Part shown: in pieces, positions 8,284 to 16,632 of the stretch
How positions within the stretch are numbered: the stretch's first letter is position 1
Layout of the letters: every line of letters starts with the position of its first letter
Origin: 3-1-20CM-4-69-9 sp963833655
GTDB lineage: Bacteria; Actinomycetota; Thermoleophilia; Gaiellales; Gaiellaceae
DNA: 64,000 nucleotides
NCBI GenBank assembly: GCA_963833655.1
Contig: CAWHYL010000004.1
Location: forward strand, 310,001-374,000
Direction of reading: 5' to 3'
Notes under the pieces: generated by a model
The model's input: the letters and a program-made list of their open reading frames with translations, nothing else
The model's database searches: none
Told to the model about the DNA's origin: nothing
Made by a program: the position numbers and the translations under genes

Positions 8284-9504
8284 ATGACGCCCCTGCTGGC
8301 GCAGCGGCCGCGTACGGACCGCGCGTTCGAGCGGATGTACAAGCGGCACGTCGGCGACGTGTACCGCTACGCGCTCGCGGTGATGCGGAATCCCGCGGAC
8401 GCCGAGGACGTCACGCAGACCACGTTCCTCAACGCCTATCGGGCTTTCGTCGAGAAGGGCGACCGCCCCGAGAAACCGCAGAACTGGCTGATCGCGATCG
8501 CGCACAACGTCTGCCGCCAGCGCTTCCGGCAGTCGGCGCGACGTCCGTCCGAGGTCGCGTTCGAGGACGACATCGCCGACACGTTCGCGGGCGACGAATC
8601 GCCGTCGGGGGAGGACATACGCCGCGCCCTCGGCCACCTCGCGTTCAATCAGCGCGCGGCGCTCGTGATGCGCGAGCTGGAGGGTCGATCCTACGGCGAG
8701 ATCGCGGAGATCCTCGACCTTTCGACCAGTGCAGTCGAGACGCTGATCTTTCGCGCGCGGCGCGCGTTGCGCGAGCAGCTCGAAGGATCGCTCACGTGCG
8801 GCGAGGCAGAGTTCGCGATCTCGCGCCAGCTCGACGGACGGCTGTCGCGCCAGGAGCGCGCGCAGCTGCGCGCGCACCTGCGCGAGTGTCCCGAGTGCGC
8901 GGCGTTCGCACGACGTCAGCGCGCGCAACGAGGCGCGCTCAAGTCGCTCGCGCTCGTTCCGGTCCCGGGCTCGCTGAGCTCGTTCTTCGGCGGCGGCTCG
9001 GCAGTCGGCACCGGGATCGCGCTGAAGGCGATCGCCGCGGTGACCGCCGGTGTCGTCATCGGCGGCGCGAGCGTCGCGACCGTCGAGCAGAAGCCGTGGA
9101 GTCGCCACGCCAAGGCGCCGCCGTCGAAGCCTGTCGTCCGTTCGGTCTCGCCGCACGCGTCCATTCCTGCGCCGCGCAAGCACATCCCGGTCTTCGTGTC
9201 GCGCGCCCGCACGCAGGGGACACGACATGCGGCGAAGGCGAAAGCGAAGGCGCACACGATCGCCGTGCGGCCCGGGCGTGGGCTCGGCCGGCGGAAGCAC
9301 TCGAGATCGAGCTTCTCGCATCGCAACACCCATGTCGCCAACCACTCACATCCGGTGCACCCGCTGCACCCGATCATCCGCTCCCGCACGCACGTTTCGA
9401 CGCCGAACGGGCACACGCGGCCGCGATCGAAGTCGGTCTCGCACCGCAACAGCGGCAACGCCGGTAGCAACAGCAGCGGCACGAACCACGGCAAGAGCCA
9501 CTAG
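8284..9504 (+). CDS. ECF sigma factor fused to zinc-finger anti-sigma module and TM helix
   Basis: Protein of 406 residues. Regions 2 and 4 (NPADAEDVTQTTFLNAYRAF; FNQRAALVMRELEGRSYGEI) are nearly identical in motif to the upstream paralogue. They are followed by a zf-HC2-like element with Cys172 and H198-x3-C202-x2-C205 (AHLRECPEC), the zinc-binding pattern of ZAS anti-sigma factors. A transmembrane helix follows near 243-265 (ALKAIAAVTAGVVIGGASVA), then a basic, His/Ser/Thr-rich tail of about 140 residues ending in NSSGTNHGKSH. Sigma, anti-sigma and membrane sensor are thus one polypeptide, resembling described ECF groups with fused C-terminal control domains. The neighbouring genes do not identify a target regulon. 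Confidence 0.87.
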   Translation: MTPLLAQRPRTDRAFERMYKRHVGDVYRYALAVMRNPADAEDVTQTTFLNAYRAFVEKGDRPEKPQNWLIAIAHNVCRQRFRQSARRPSEVAFEDDIADTFAGDESPSGEDIRRALGHLAFNQRAALVMRELEGRSYGEIAEILDLSTSAVETLIFRARRALREQLEGSLTCGEAEFAISRQLDGRLSRQERAQLRAHLRECPECAAFARRQRAQRGALKSLALVPVPGSLSSFFGGGSAVGTGIALKAIAAVTAGVVIGGASVATVEQKPWSRHAKAPPSKPVVRSVSPHASIPAPRKHIPVFVSRARTQGTRHAAKAKAKAHTIAVRPGRGLGRRKHSRSSFSHRNTHVANHSHPVHPLHPIIRSRTHVSTPNGHTRPRSKSVSHRNSGNAGSNSSGTNHGKSH

Positions 9505-9643
9505 ATCCGCCGCCAAGGTTTCCTCCGTCAGGGAGTCGTCTAAGACGGACCTGCCCTCGTCCCAACCCCCGGGGGCTGCATTCGGCGGTCTCCGGGGGCC
9601 TTCGATGAGGCCTTGCTAGGCTCGCGCGACGAAAGGAGAGGAC

Positions 9644-9853
9644 ATGTCGATCATCAACCGGCGCAACGCCATTTTCGGCTACACCGTTTGGGTGGCACTG
9701 AAGGCGCTCGGGAAGCAGAAGGCGCGGCAGGTGGTCCCCGGGAGGGGCGACTACGCCGGGCTCAACAAGGGCGCCATCGCGACGATCGGCGCGGCCACGG
9801 TTGCGGCAGCGCTGCTCGCCTGGCGGCTGAAGTCCGAGGAATCCGCCGCCTAG
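9644..9853 (+). CDS. Small membrane-associated protein, unknown
   Basis: Protein of 69 residues with a strong Shine-Dalgarno (GAAAGGAG, 9630-9637) and a clean ATG. The N-terminal part is basic (INRRNAIFGYTVWVALKALGKQK) and the C-terminal part has one hydrophobic helix (AIATIGAATVAAALLAWRL). A TAGGCT at 9617-9622 could be its -10. No family recognised. It ends one base before the aminotransferase gene, so the two are probably cotranscribed. A weak GC hairpin (9566-9598) lies upstream, in the gap after the sigma gene. Confidence 0.7.
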   Translation: MSIINRRNAIFGYTVWVALKALGKQKARQVVPGRGDYAGLNKGAIATIGAATVAAALLAWRLKSEESAA

Positions 9854-9854
9854 C

Positions 9855-10964
9855 GTGGCGGATGTGGCGGGTCTCGTCCGGCCTGCGCTCGCAGGCCTGA
9901 TCCCGTACGAGCCGGGGAAGCCCGTCGAAGAGGTCCAGCGCGAGCTCGGGCTCGAGCGGGTCGTGAAGCTGGCATCGAACGAAGGGCCACTCGGCCCGTT
10001 TCCCGCGGCGCTCGCTGCAATGGAGCGTGCGGCCGCCGAGCTGAACCGCTATCCCGACGGTGGCGCGTACCGCCTCCGAGCCGCGCTCGCCGAGCGCCAC
10101 GGCGTTCGTTTCGAGGAGATCGCCGTCGGTTCCGGCGCGGACGGGATGATCGACGGGCTCTCGCAAGCGCTTCTGGATCCAGGTGACGAGGTCGTCTGCG
10201 GCTGGCCGTCGTTTCCCAGCTACGTCATCTACGGCCTGAAGCTCGGCGCCGAGGCCGTGCGGGTCCCGCTCCTCGCGCACCGCTACGACCTCGACGCATT
10301 GCTTGCGGCAATCACCCCTCGCACGAAGCTCGTGTACATCTGCCATCCGAACAACCCGACCGGGACGATGAACACGCGCGCCGAGCTCGACGCGTACTTC
10401 GAGCGCGTGCCGGCGCACGTGCTGACGGTGCTCGACCAGGCGTACTTCGAGTACATCGACGATCCGGACTACGCCGACGGGGTGGAGGACTACTTCAAAC
10501 GGGGACGCAACGTCGTCGTCCTGCGCACCTTCTCGAAGATCTACGGCCTCGCCGGCGTACGTGTCGGGTACGGCGTCGCGTCCGCGCAGCTCGTGACGGA
10601 GCTCGGCAAGACACGTCGGGCCTTCGACTTGACGACGCCCGGCCAGGAGGCGGCGCTCGCGAGCCTGGACGCGCCGGAGGAGCTCGCGCGTCGTCGCGAG
10701 CAGAACAGCGACGGCCGGGCGGACCTCGAGCGTCTGCTCGGCGGCGCCGGATACGACGTCGTCGCCGGCTCTGTCGGCAACTTCGTCTTCGTCGACGTCG
10801 GCGAGGACGCGCAGGCGGTGTTCGACGCGCTGCTCCGGCAGGGCGTGATCGTCCGGCCGCTCACGGGCTTCGGTGCAGCGGACGCGATCCGCGTCACGGT
10901 CGGTACGCCCGACGAGCATCGATTCCTCGCGACGGCCCTCGCCCGGCTGCACGCGGCTGCATGA
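9855..10964 (+). CDS. hisC: Histidinol-phosphate aminotransferase-like enzyme
   Basis: PLP-dependent fold-type I aminotransferase of 369 residues. LASNEGPLGPFPAAL and NRYPDGGAYRLRAALAERHG are hallmark HisC motifs. ICHPNNPTGTMN carries the PLP-contact Asn, LDQAYFEY the Asp, and TFSKIYGLAGVRVGYG the Schiff-base Lys with its partner Arg. HisC makes L-histidinol phosphate from imidazole-acetol phosphate, but actinobacterial homologues may instead act on aromatic amino acids, and no other his gene is here. Starts with GTG and overlaps the following MFS gene by four bases. Confidence 0.88.
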   Translation: MADVAGLVRPALAGLIPYEPGKPVEEVQRELGLERVVKLASNEGPLGPFPAALAAMERAAAELNRYPDGGAYRLRAALAERHGVRFEEIAVGSGADGMIDGLSQALLDPGDEVVCGWPSFPSYVIYGLKLGAEAVRVPLLAHRYDLDALLAAITPRTKLVYICHPNNPTGTMNTRAELDAYFERVPAHVLTVLDQAYFEYIDDPDYADGVEDYFKRGRNVVVLRTFSKIYGLAGVRVGYGVASAQLVTELGKTRRAFDLTTPGQEAALASLDAPEELARRREQNSDGRADLERLLGGAGYDVVAGSVGNFVFVDVGEDAQAVFDALLRQGVIVRPLTGFGAADAIRVTVGTPDEHRFLATALARLHAAA

Positions 10965-12169
10965 ACCTGCTGCGCCGGGCGCCGGGCTTCCGCCACCTCT
11001 TCCTGGCGACGCTCGGTTCGAGCCTCGGCACGCTGCTCGCAACCGTCGCGCTCGTGATCGACGTCAAGGACCGGACGAACTCCGGGCCGTGGGTCGGCGC
11101 GCTGATGTTCGTCGAGTTCCTTCCCGCGGTTGCCGTCGGCCTCTTCTTCGGCCCGTTCCTCGACCGGCTGCCGCGGCGCGGCCTGATGATCGTCTCCGAC
11201 CTCGTCCGCTGCGGCGTGTTCGCGGCGCTCGCGTTCACCACGAGCGCCGGCCAGATCGTCGCGCTTGCGGCCGTCGCCGGCTTCACCACCGGCTTCTTCC
11301 GGCCGGCGGTCTACGCCGGGTTGCCCAACCTTGTCGGCGAGCACGACCTCGCGCGGGCGAACTCGCTGATCCAGACGGGCGAGAACGTCAGCTGGACGGT
11401 GGCGCCGGTCCTCGGCGGCGCGCTCGTCGCGGCAACCAGTCCCGACGTCGCGTACTGGGTGAACGCAACGTCGTTCCTCCTGTCTGCTCTGCTCGTCATG
11501 CGCATTCCGGCGGAGAAGCTGCAAGGCGCGCTGGCGGTCAGTCGCGGCTTTCTGCGCGACCTCGCTGAAGGCTTCGGCCGCGTCATCCACACGCGCACGC
11601 TGCGCACGGTGCTGATCGTGTGGACGGTCGCGCTCGGCGCGATCGCGACGTCGAACACGGCACAGGTGTTTCTGGCCAAGAACACGCTGTCGGGCGGCGA
11701 CGTCGGCTACGGGCTGATCTTCGGCTCGATCGGGCTCGGGCTCGCGATCGGCAGCTACGGGGCGGGCAGCTGGGTCGAGCGCCGCTCGGTCGGCAGCGTG
11801 TACGCGGCAAGCATCCTGCTGCTCGCGATCGGGATCGGCACCGCGGGTGTGATGCCGAATGTCTGGACGGCGCTCCCGTGCTTCGTCCTGTCCGGTATCG
11901 GGAACGGCGTCGCGATCGTCTGCAACTCGCTGCTCGTGCAGCGGGGGGCGAGCGACGAGGTCCGCGGGCGCGTCTTCACGGTGATCATGAGCGTCAACTA
12001 CACCGCGTACGGCATCGCCACCCTCGTTGCGGGGCCGCTGACCGACAGCTACGGGGCGCGCTGGGTCTACGGCGCCGCCGGGCTCGTGCTCGCCTGCGCC
12101 TCGCTGCTGGCCTACGCGCTCGGCCGCGAGGAGGTCCCGGAGCGCAGCGCCGAGGTCAAGGCTGCGTAA
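10961..12169 (+). CDS. MFS transporter (EntS-like / MFS_3 type)
   Basis: Polytopic protein of 402 residues with about 12 predicted transmembrane helices. The early pattern FRHLFLATLGSSLGTLLATVALV and FFGPFLDRLPRRGLMIVSDL (the motif-A-like loop between TM2 and TM3) fits the MFS_3 group, which includes enterobactin exporter EntS and many drug or siderophore exporters. The substrate cannot be told. ATG overlaps the hisC stop (ATGA). The stop TAA at 12167-12169 falls within the proposed start region of the MeaB gene. Confidence 0.85.
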   Translation: MNLLRRAPGFRHLFLATLGSSLGTLLATVALVIDVKDRTNSGPWVGALMFVEFLPAVAVGLFFGPFLDRLPRRGLMIVSDLVRCGVFAALAFTTSAGQIVALAAVAGFTTGFFRPAVYAGLPNLVGEHDLARANSLIQTGENVSWTVAPVLGGALVAATSPDVAYWVNATSFLLSALLVMRIPAEKLQGALAVSRGFLRDLAEGFGRVIHTRTLRTVLIVWTVALGAIATSNTAQVFLAKNTLSGGDVGYGLIFGSIGLGLAIGSYGAGSWVERRSVGSVYAASILLLAIGIGTAGVMPNVWTALPCFVLSGIGNGVAIVCNSLLVQRGASDEVRGRVFTVIMSVNYTAYGIATLVAGPLTDSYGARWVYGAAGLVLACASLLAYALGREEVPERSAEVKAA

Positions 12170-13157
12170 CCGGCGCGACTGGACGCGGGAGACGCTCGCC
12201 GAGGGCGTTCGCGCCGGCGACACGCGTGCGCTCGCACGCGCGATCTCGCTCGTCGAGAACTCGGACCCGCTCGCGTACGACGTGGTGCGCGACCTCTACC
12301 CGGAGACCGGCAACGCCTACGCGGTCGGTGTCACCGGGCCGCCCGGAGTCGGGAAGTCGAGCCTCATCTCGGTGCTCGTCCGGCACCTGCGCGGAGAGCA
12401 GCGCACGATTGGCGTGATCTCCGTCGACCCGTCGAGCCCGTTCTCCCACGGCGCGCTCCTCGGCGACCGCATCCGGCTGGCCGACCATTTCCTCGATCCC
12501 GGGGTCTTCATCCGCTCGATGGGAACGCGCGGCCATCTCGGCGGCCTCGCCGAGGCGACGTTGCAAGCGTTGCTCGTCCTCGACGCAGCCGGGAAGGAGC
12601 TCGTGTTTCTCGAGACTGTCGGCGCCGGTCAGAGCGAGGTGGAGGTGATCGGCATCGCCGACACGGTGCTGCTCGTGCTCATGCCCGGCTCCGGCGACTC
12701 CGTGCAGGCGCTGAAGGCGGGGATCATGGAGATCCCCGACGTGATCGCGATCAACAAGATGGATCACCCGGCGGCGAAGACGATGCTGAACGAGGTTCGT
12801 TCGATTCTCTCGCTCGACCGGGAGCGGTCGTGGAAGCCGCCGATCGTGCTGACCGAGGCGACGCGCGGTGAGAACGTGCCGGAGCTGTGGGGAAAGATCG
12901 AGGAGCATCGAGCCCATCTCGAGGCGGACGGCCGGCTGGAGGAGCGGCGGCGGAAGAACCTCGCGGGCGAGGTGTTTGCCGTCGCGTCGGGGCGGGCGAA
13001 AGCGCATCTCGAGCACGCCGTCGCCGAGGACCCGGAGCTGCGCCGCCTGCTCGACGAGGTGCAGCGCCGGGAGCTGGACCCGCTCACGGCCGTGCGGGAG
13101 ATAATGGAGAAGGTCTTCCACCTTGGCGACGCTTCGGACGGCACCGACACTCGCTGA
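12162..13157 (+). CDS. meaB: MeaB/ArgK-family P-loop GTPase (methylmalonyl-CoA mutase chaperone)
   Basis: G3E-family GTPase that loads and protects the B12-dependent methylmalonyl-CoA mutase. Seen: Walker A TGPPGVGKSSL, the long switch DPSSPFSHGALLGDRIRL, Walker B region FLETVGAGQSEVEV, and NKMD base specificity. Homology clearly extends upstream of the first GTG (12282): WTRETLAEGVRAGDTRALAR aligns with the conserved MeaB N-terminal helix. No ATG, GTG or TTG occurs in frame there. CTG at 12162, with GAGG seven bases before it, is my best guess, overlapping the MFS stop. Starting at GTG 12282 would delete about 40 conserved residues. No mutase gene is in the window. Confidence 0.85.
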   Translation: MRNRRDWTRETLAEGVRAGDTRALARAISLVENSDPLAYDVVRDLYPETGNAYAVGVTGPPGVGKSSLISVLVRHLRGEQRTIGVISVDPSSPFSHGALLGDRIRLADHFLDPGVFIRSMGTRGHLGGLAEATLQALLVLDAAGKELVFLETVGAGQSEVEVIGIADTVLLVLMPGSGDSVQALKAGIMEIPDVIAINKMDHPAAKTMLNEVRSILSLDRERSWKPPIVLTEATRGENVPELWGKIEEHRAHLEADGRLEERRRKNLAGEVFAVASGRAKAHLEHAVAEDPELRRLLDEVQRRELDPLTAVREIMEKVFHLGDASDGTDTR

Positions 13158-14298
13158 CATCGAGGAGGCGCGGAAGCGGCTTCGCGGTCACGCTGAGCAG
13201 ACACCGATCTACCTCTCGGAGACGTTCTCGCGGCGCGTCGGCCGCGAGGTGCGGCTGAAGGCGGAGAACCTGCAGCGCACCGGCTCGTTCAAGGTGCGCG
13301 GGGCGGTGAACAAGCTCTCGACGCTCTCGCCGGAGGAGCGTGCGGCCGGCGTCGTAGCCGCGAGCGCGGGCAACCACGGCCAGGCGGTGGCGTGGGCCGC
13401 GCGCGAGCTCGGCATGCCGGCGACGATCTACGTGCCGCAGGACGCGCCGATGGCGAAGGTCGAGGCCTGCAAGAACTACGGCGCGACGACGGTCATGACC
13501 GGGGCGTTCTTCGAGGACGCGCTCGAGGCGGCCGTGCAGCACGTCGAAGAGCGGGGGGGCACCTTCATCCACCCCTACGAGGACCAGCTCGTCATCGCCG
13601 GGCAAGGGACGATCGGGCTCGAGCTGGTCGAGCAGGTGCCCGATGTCGAGACGGTGCTGATCCCGATCGGCGGCGGGGGGCTTTCGGTCGGCGTCGCCAC
13701 GGCGCTGCGCGCGCTGCGCCCGGGCGTACGCCTCGTCGGCGTACAGGCGGGGATCGAGGGCTTCACGATCGCCGACGGCATCTGGGTCAAGGTTCCGAGC
13801 GACTTCACGATGCCGCTGCTCGAGGATCTCCTCGACGACATCGTCGCGGTCAGCGACGACGAGATCAGCGAGGCGATCGTGCTGCTGCTCGAGCGTGCGA
13901 AGCTCACGGTCGAGGGGGCGGGGGCGGTCGGCGTCGCGGCGCTCCTGGCGGGAAAGATCGGTGGCGGCACCGGGACGGCCGTCCCGATTCTGTCCGGCGG
14001 GAACATCGACGCGACGATGCTGATCTCGGTGATGCGCCACGGGCTCACGGCTGCCGGGCGTTACCTCGTCGTGCGCACGCACCTGTCGGATCGGCCCGGC
14101 GAGCTGATCAAGCTGCTCTCGCTCGTCGCCGAGGAGCGCGGCAACGTCATCGCCGTGGAGCATCACCGTGAGGGGATGGAGATCCCGGTCACCGACACGG
14201 AGGTCGAGCTGACGCTCGTCACGCGTGACGAGGAGCACTGCCGCCGTCTGCTCGACGCGATGGCCGAGCGCGGCTACGTCGTCCAGCGGCTGCGCTAG
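13123..14298 (+). CDS. ilvA: Threonine dehydratase with C-terminal ACT domain
   Basis: PLP-dependent deaminase converting threonine to 2-oxobutyrate. The PLP lysine lies in RTGSFKVRGAVNK, the Ser/Asn loop in ASAGNHGQAVAWAA, and the phosphate-binding glycine loop in PIGGGGLSVGVA. The last 75 residues (VRTHLSDRPGELIKLLSLVA) form one ACT domain for amino-acid feedback. At 391 residues it resembles the TdcB/short IlvA class. Its TTG start lies 35 bases inside the MeaB gene. 2-Oxobutyrate to propionyl-CoA to methylmalonyl-CoA would link it to MeaB, which is inference. The stop overlaps the stop of the convergent MBL gene by four bases. Confidence 0.9.
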   Translation: MATLRTAPTLADIEEARKRLRGHAEQTPIYLSETFSRRVGREVRLKAENLQRTGSFKVRGAVNKLSTLSPEERAAGVVAASAGNHGQAVAWAARELGMPATIYVPQDAPMAKVEACKNYGATTVMTGAFFEDALEAAVQHVEERGGTFIHPYEDQLVIAGQGTIGLELVEQVPDVETVLIPIGGGGLSVGVATALRALRPGVRLVGVQAGIEGFTIADGIWVKVPSDFTMPLLEDLLDDIVAVSDDEISEAIVLLLERAKLTVEGAGAVGVAALLAGKIGGGTGTAVPILSGGNIDATMLISVMRHGLTAAGRYLVVRTHLSDRPGELIKLLSLVAEERGNVIAVEHHREGMEIPVTDTEVELTLVTRDEEHCRRLLDAMAERGYVVQRLR

Positions 14299-15614
14299 CT
14301 GCTGCCGCCGCAGCGGCGGAACGACACCGTCTGCCCCGGCCAGTTGTCGACGCCGCCGTCGAGCACCGGCCGCGCATCGACGCCGGCCGCGACGAGCACG
14401 CTCGCCGCGATCGACGCCCGAGCGCCGGATTCGCAGATCGTCACGACGGGCTTCGTCGTGTCGAGCCCGTCGCTCCCGGTCTCGCGGAGCAGCCGGTACG
14501 GGATGTGCAGCGAGCCCGGGATGTAGCCCTCGTCGCGCTCAGTCTTCTCGCGCACATCGAGCACCTGGACAGCACCCTCGTCGAGCAGGCGCTCGAGCTC
14601 GTCGACCTCGACAGGCTGCGAGCGCTCGGTGGCGTCGGCGTGCGTCACGTAGCCCGCCAACCCGAGGAAGCCGACGGAGCGGAGCCCGCGTGCGGCACGC
14701 TGCGCCTCGCCGTCGTCGCTCGCGTGAATGACGATGCGCTCGTCGGGATCGAGAATGAAGCCCGCGCGGGTCGCGAACGACGAGCCCGCCACCGGGACGT
14801 TGAACGCGCCCTGGACGTGGCCGGCGGCGTGCGCGGCGGCTGGGCGCACGTCGAGCACCGTCGCGGAGCCGATCCCGTCGAGCTTCGCGACCGGATCCGG
14901 CGCGCCGAGGAACGGTCCCTTGTTGAGGGCCACGACGCGCGCCGTCGTCGGCGGCCGCGGTGTCGACACGGCTGCAGAGGTCGCGATGAACTCCTGCATC
15001 TCCCCGAAGGCGAGCGCGACGTTCGTGCGCTTTTCGGCGGCGATCGTCGTCGAGCGCGCGGGGCTCAGCGCAGCGCCGCAGAGCGAGCCTGCGACGTGGC
15101 CGGGATAGACGTCGTACGCGTCCGGAAGCTGCGCCAGGCGCCGCAGCGAGTGGTAGAGGCCCTCTGCTCCTGCGCGGGCGTCGACCGCGAGGTCCGGCCG
15201 GGCGGCGTCGCCGACGAACAGCGAGTCGCCCGTCAGGACGAGGCGTTCGCCGGCGGCGAACGCGCAGTGCTCGGGGCGGTGTCCGGGGGTGTGCAGGACG
15301 CGGATCGGGACGCTGCCGACGTGCAGCACCTGTCCGTCCGCCAGCGGGTCGAACGGGAACTCCGGCTCGGCGAGCGGATGCACGGAGACCGGAGCACCGT
15401 GCTCGAGCGCGAGGCGCCCATGTCCCGACACGTGGTCGGCATGGGTATGCGTCTCGAGCACGCGGACGATCCGGACGCCGTCCTGCGCCGCGGCCTCGAC
15501 GTACTGCTCGATCGCGTAGACGGGGTCGACCACGACGGCCTCGCCCCCGCTGGGATCGCCGATCAGATAGGAGGCGCAGCCGAGATCGTCGTCGACGAAC
15601 TGGCGAAACAGCAC
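14295..15614 (-). CDS. MBL-fold hydrolase fused to two rhodanese domains (persulfide dioxygenase-like)
   Basis: Protein of 439 residues. The N-terminal 230 residues are an ETHE1/GloB-like metallo-beta-lactamase domain: THTHADHVSGH metal site, HTPGHRPEHC and TGDSLFVGD. Two rhodanese domains follow. The first lacks the catalytic Cys (IVIHASDDGEAQ), while the second keeps it (VVTICESGARASI). The combination is known for sulfur-trafficking and persulfide-oxidising proteins. GTG at 15614 is chosen because the family begins LFRQFVDDDLGCASYL right there and TAGCTT lies seven bases upstream on the minus strand, implying a leaderless mRNA. Probably monocistronic. Confidence 0.88.
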   Translation of the reverse strand: MLFRQFVDDDLGCASYLIGDPSGGEAVVVDPVYAIEQYVEAAAQDGVRIVRVLETHTHADHVSGHGRLALEHGAPVSVHPLAEPEFPFDPLADGQVLHVGSVPIRVLHTPGHRPEHCAFAAGERLVLTGDSLFVGDAARPDLAVDARAGAEGLYHSLRRLAQLPDAYDVYPGHVAGSLCGAALSPARSTTIAAEKRTNVALAFGEMQEFIATSAAVSTPRPPTTARVVALNKGPFLGAPDPVAKLDGIGSATVLDVRPAAAHAAGHVQGAFNVPVAGSSFATRAGFILDPDERIVIHASDDGEAQRAARGLRSVGFLGLAGYVTHADATERSQPVEVDELERLLDEGAVQVLDVREKTERDEGYIPGSLHIPYRLLRETGSDGLDTTKPVVTICESGARASIAASVLVAAGVDARPVLDGGVDNWPGQTVSFRRCGGSS

Positions 15615-15781
15615 GGCGAAGAAGCTAACAGCCGGGGCCGCTAGCTTTCTTGAAGCGTTGCCTGTCGCTGCAGGGTTCGGCACGGCACGTAGAGGTTTTC
15701 CCGGAGCCGGCATCAGGGGTTGAACGGATGCGCGCTCGCAATCGGCATCGGACAATCTGTATGTCGACAAAGGAGGACGCG

Positions 15782-16228
15782 ATGAACACGCGCGCTCCAA
15801 ACGTGTGGGCTTGGGTGGTCGCCTCCGGCGCCTTCTTGCTCGTCATCGACCTCTTCTTCGACTGGTTCGAGACGTCGGTCAACGTTGCGGGAATCGTCGT
15901 CGTAAAGACGACGTCCTCCGGGTGGGGATACAGCTGGGGCATCGTCGCCGGCATCCTCGCCCTGGTGGTGATCGCGACGGTGCTCACCCGACACGCCGTG
16001 TGGACCCTTGCGTGCTCGTTCGCGATGCTGATCGCGACGGGGATCACGGTCTTCGTCGGCACCGCGAGCGTCTCGATACCAGCCGCGGGAGTCAGCGTCC
16101 AGACGACCCAGTGGGCAGCGTGGCTCGGATTCGGCCTCGCCGCGCTGACGGCCGCCGCCGCGTTGGTGCCGTTCCTGAAGGCGCTCTCCGGCACGCCGCG
16201 GGAGCTCGAGCCGCACGCAACAACGTGA
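15782..16228 (+). CDS. Four-TM membrane protein, unknown
   Basis: Protein of 148 residues with four probable membrane helices: VWAWVVASGAFLLVIDLF, a second in WGIVAGILALVVIATVL, a third in LACSFAMLIATGITVFVG, and a fourth in AAWLGFGLAALTAAAALVPF. A consensus Shine-Dalgarno AGGAGG (15771-15776) sits five bases before the ATG at 15782, which is why the in-frame ATG at 15761 was not chosen. No family recognised. Cotranscribed with the next small membrane protein. Confidence 0.75.
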   Translation: MNTRAPNVWAWVVASGAFLLVIDLFFDWFETSVNVAGIVVVKTTSSGWGYSWGIVAGILALVVIATVLTRHAVWTLACSFAMLIATGITVFVGTASVSIPAAGVSVQTTQWAAWLGFGLAALTAAAALVPFLKALSGTPRELEPHATT

Positions 16229-16251
16229 AGCAGGAGAAAGGGGGTGTTCCC

Positions 16252-16548
16252 ATGCTCAGCGCCGAGCAGTACAGGGAGGCGGAGTTCGGCTACACGCTCG
16301 AGGAATCGAAGCGCGGCTTCATCGCGCACGCCATCGTCTTCGGCGTCGTGATGACCGGGCTGATCGCGCTCAACGTCTGTCTGATCGTCTTCACGTCCGC
16401 GAACTTCCCGTGGGTGATCTTTCCGCTCGTGGGATGGGGCATCGGGCTGACGTTCCACTACGTGTACGGCTACCGTCGTGCCGCGCAAGCCGCTCGCGCA
16501 CGCCAGCGGCACGTCGCGGAGTACGCAGGGCGGAAGGAGCTCGTCTAG
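16252..16548 (+). CDS. 2TM-domain protein
   Basis: Protein of 98 residues resembling the 2TM domain family: a short amphipathic start (AEQYREAEFGYTLEESKRGF), two hydrophobic helices (IVFGVVMTGLIALNVCLIVF and FPWVIFPLVGWGIGLTFHYV) and a basic C-terminus. Such domains occur alone or at the ends of histidine kinases; no enzymatic residues are visible. Purine-rich GAGAAAGGGGG lies about ten bases before the ATG. It follows the four-TM gene by 23 bases. Confidence 0.72.
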   Translation: MLSAEQYREAEFGYTLEESKRGFIAHAIVFGVVMTGLIALNVCLIVFTSANFPWVIFPLVGWGIGLTFHYVYGYRRAAQAARARQRHVAEYAGRKELV

Positions 16549-16632
16549 CTCGGTTCGGCCGTCGGATCGGGCGCGGCGTCGCTGTCGCGCCCGATCGCCG
16601 CCGCTCCAGGCGCGGCGACTAGCGTTCGTGAC

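Noticed and set aside
9566..9598. GC hairpin (CCCCCGG / CCGGGGG) as terminator of the second sigma gene
   Set aside because: Only seven pairs, long loop and no U-run; too weak to call.
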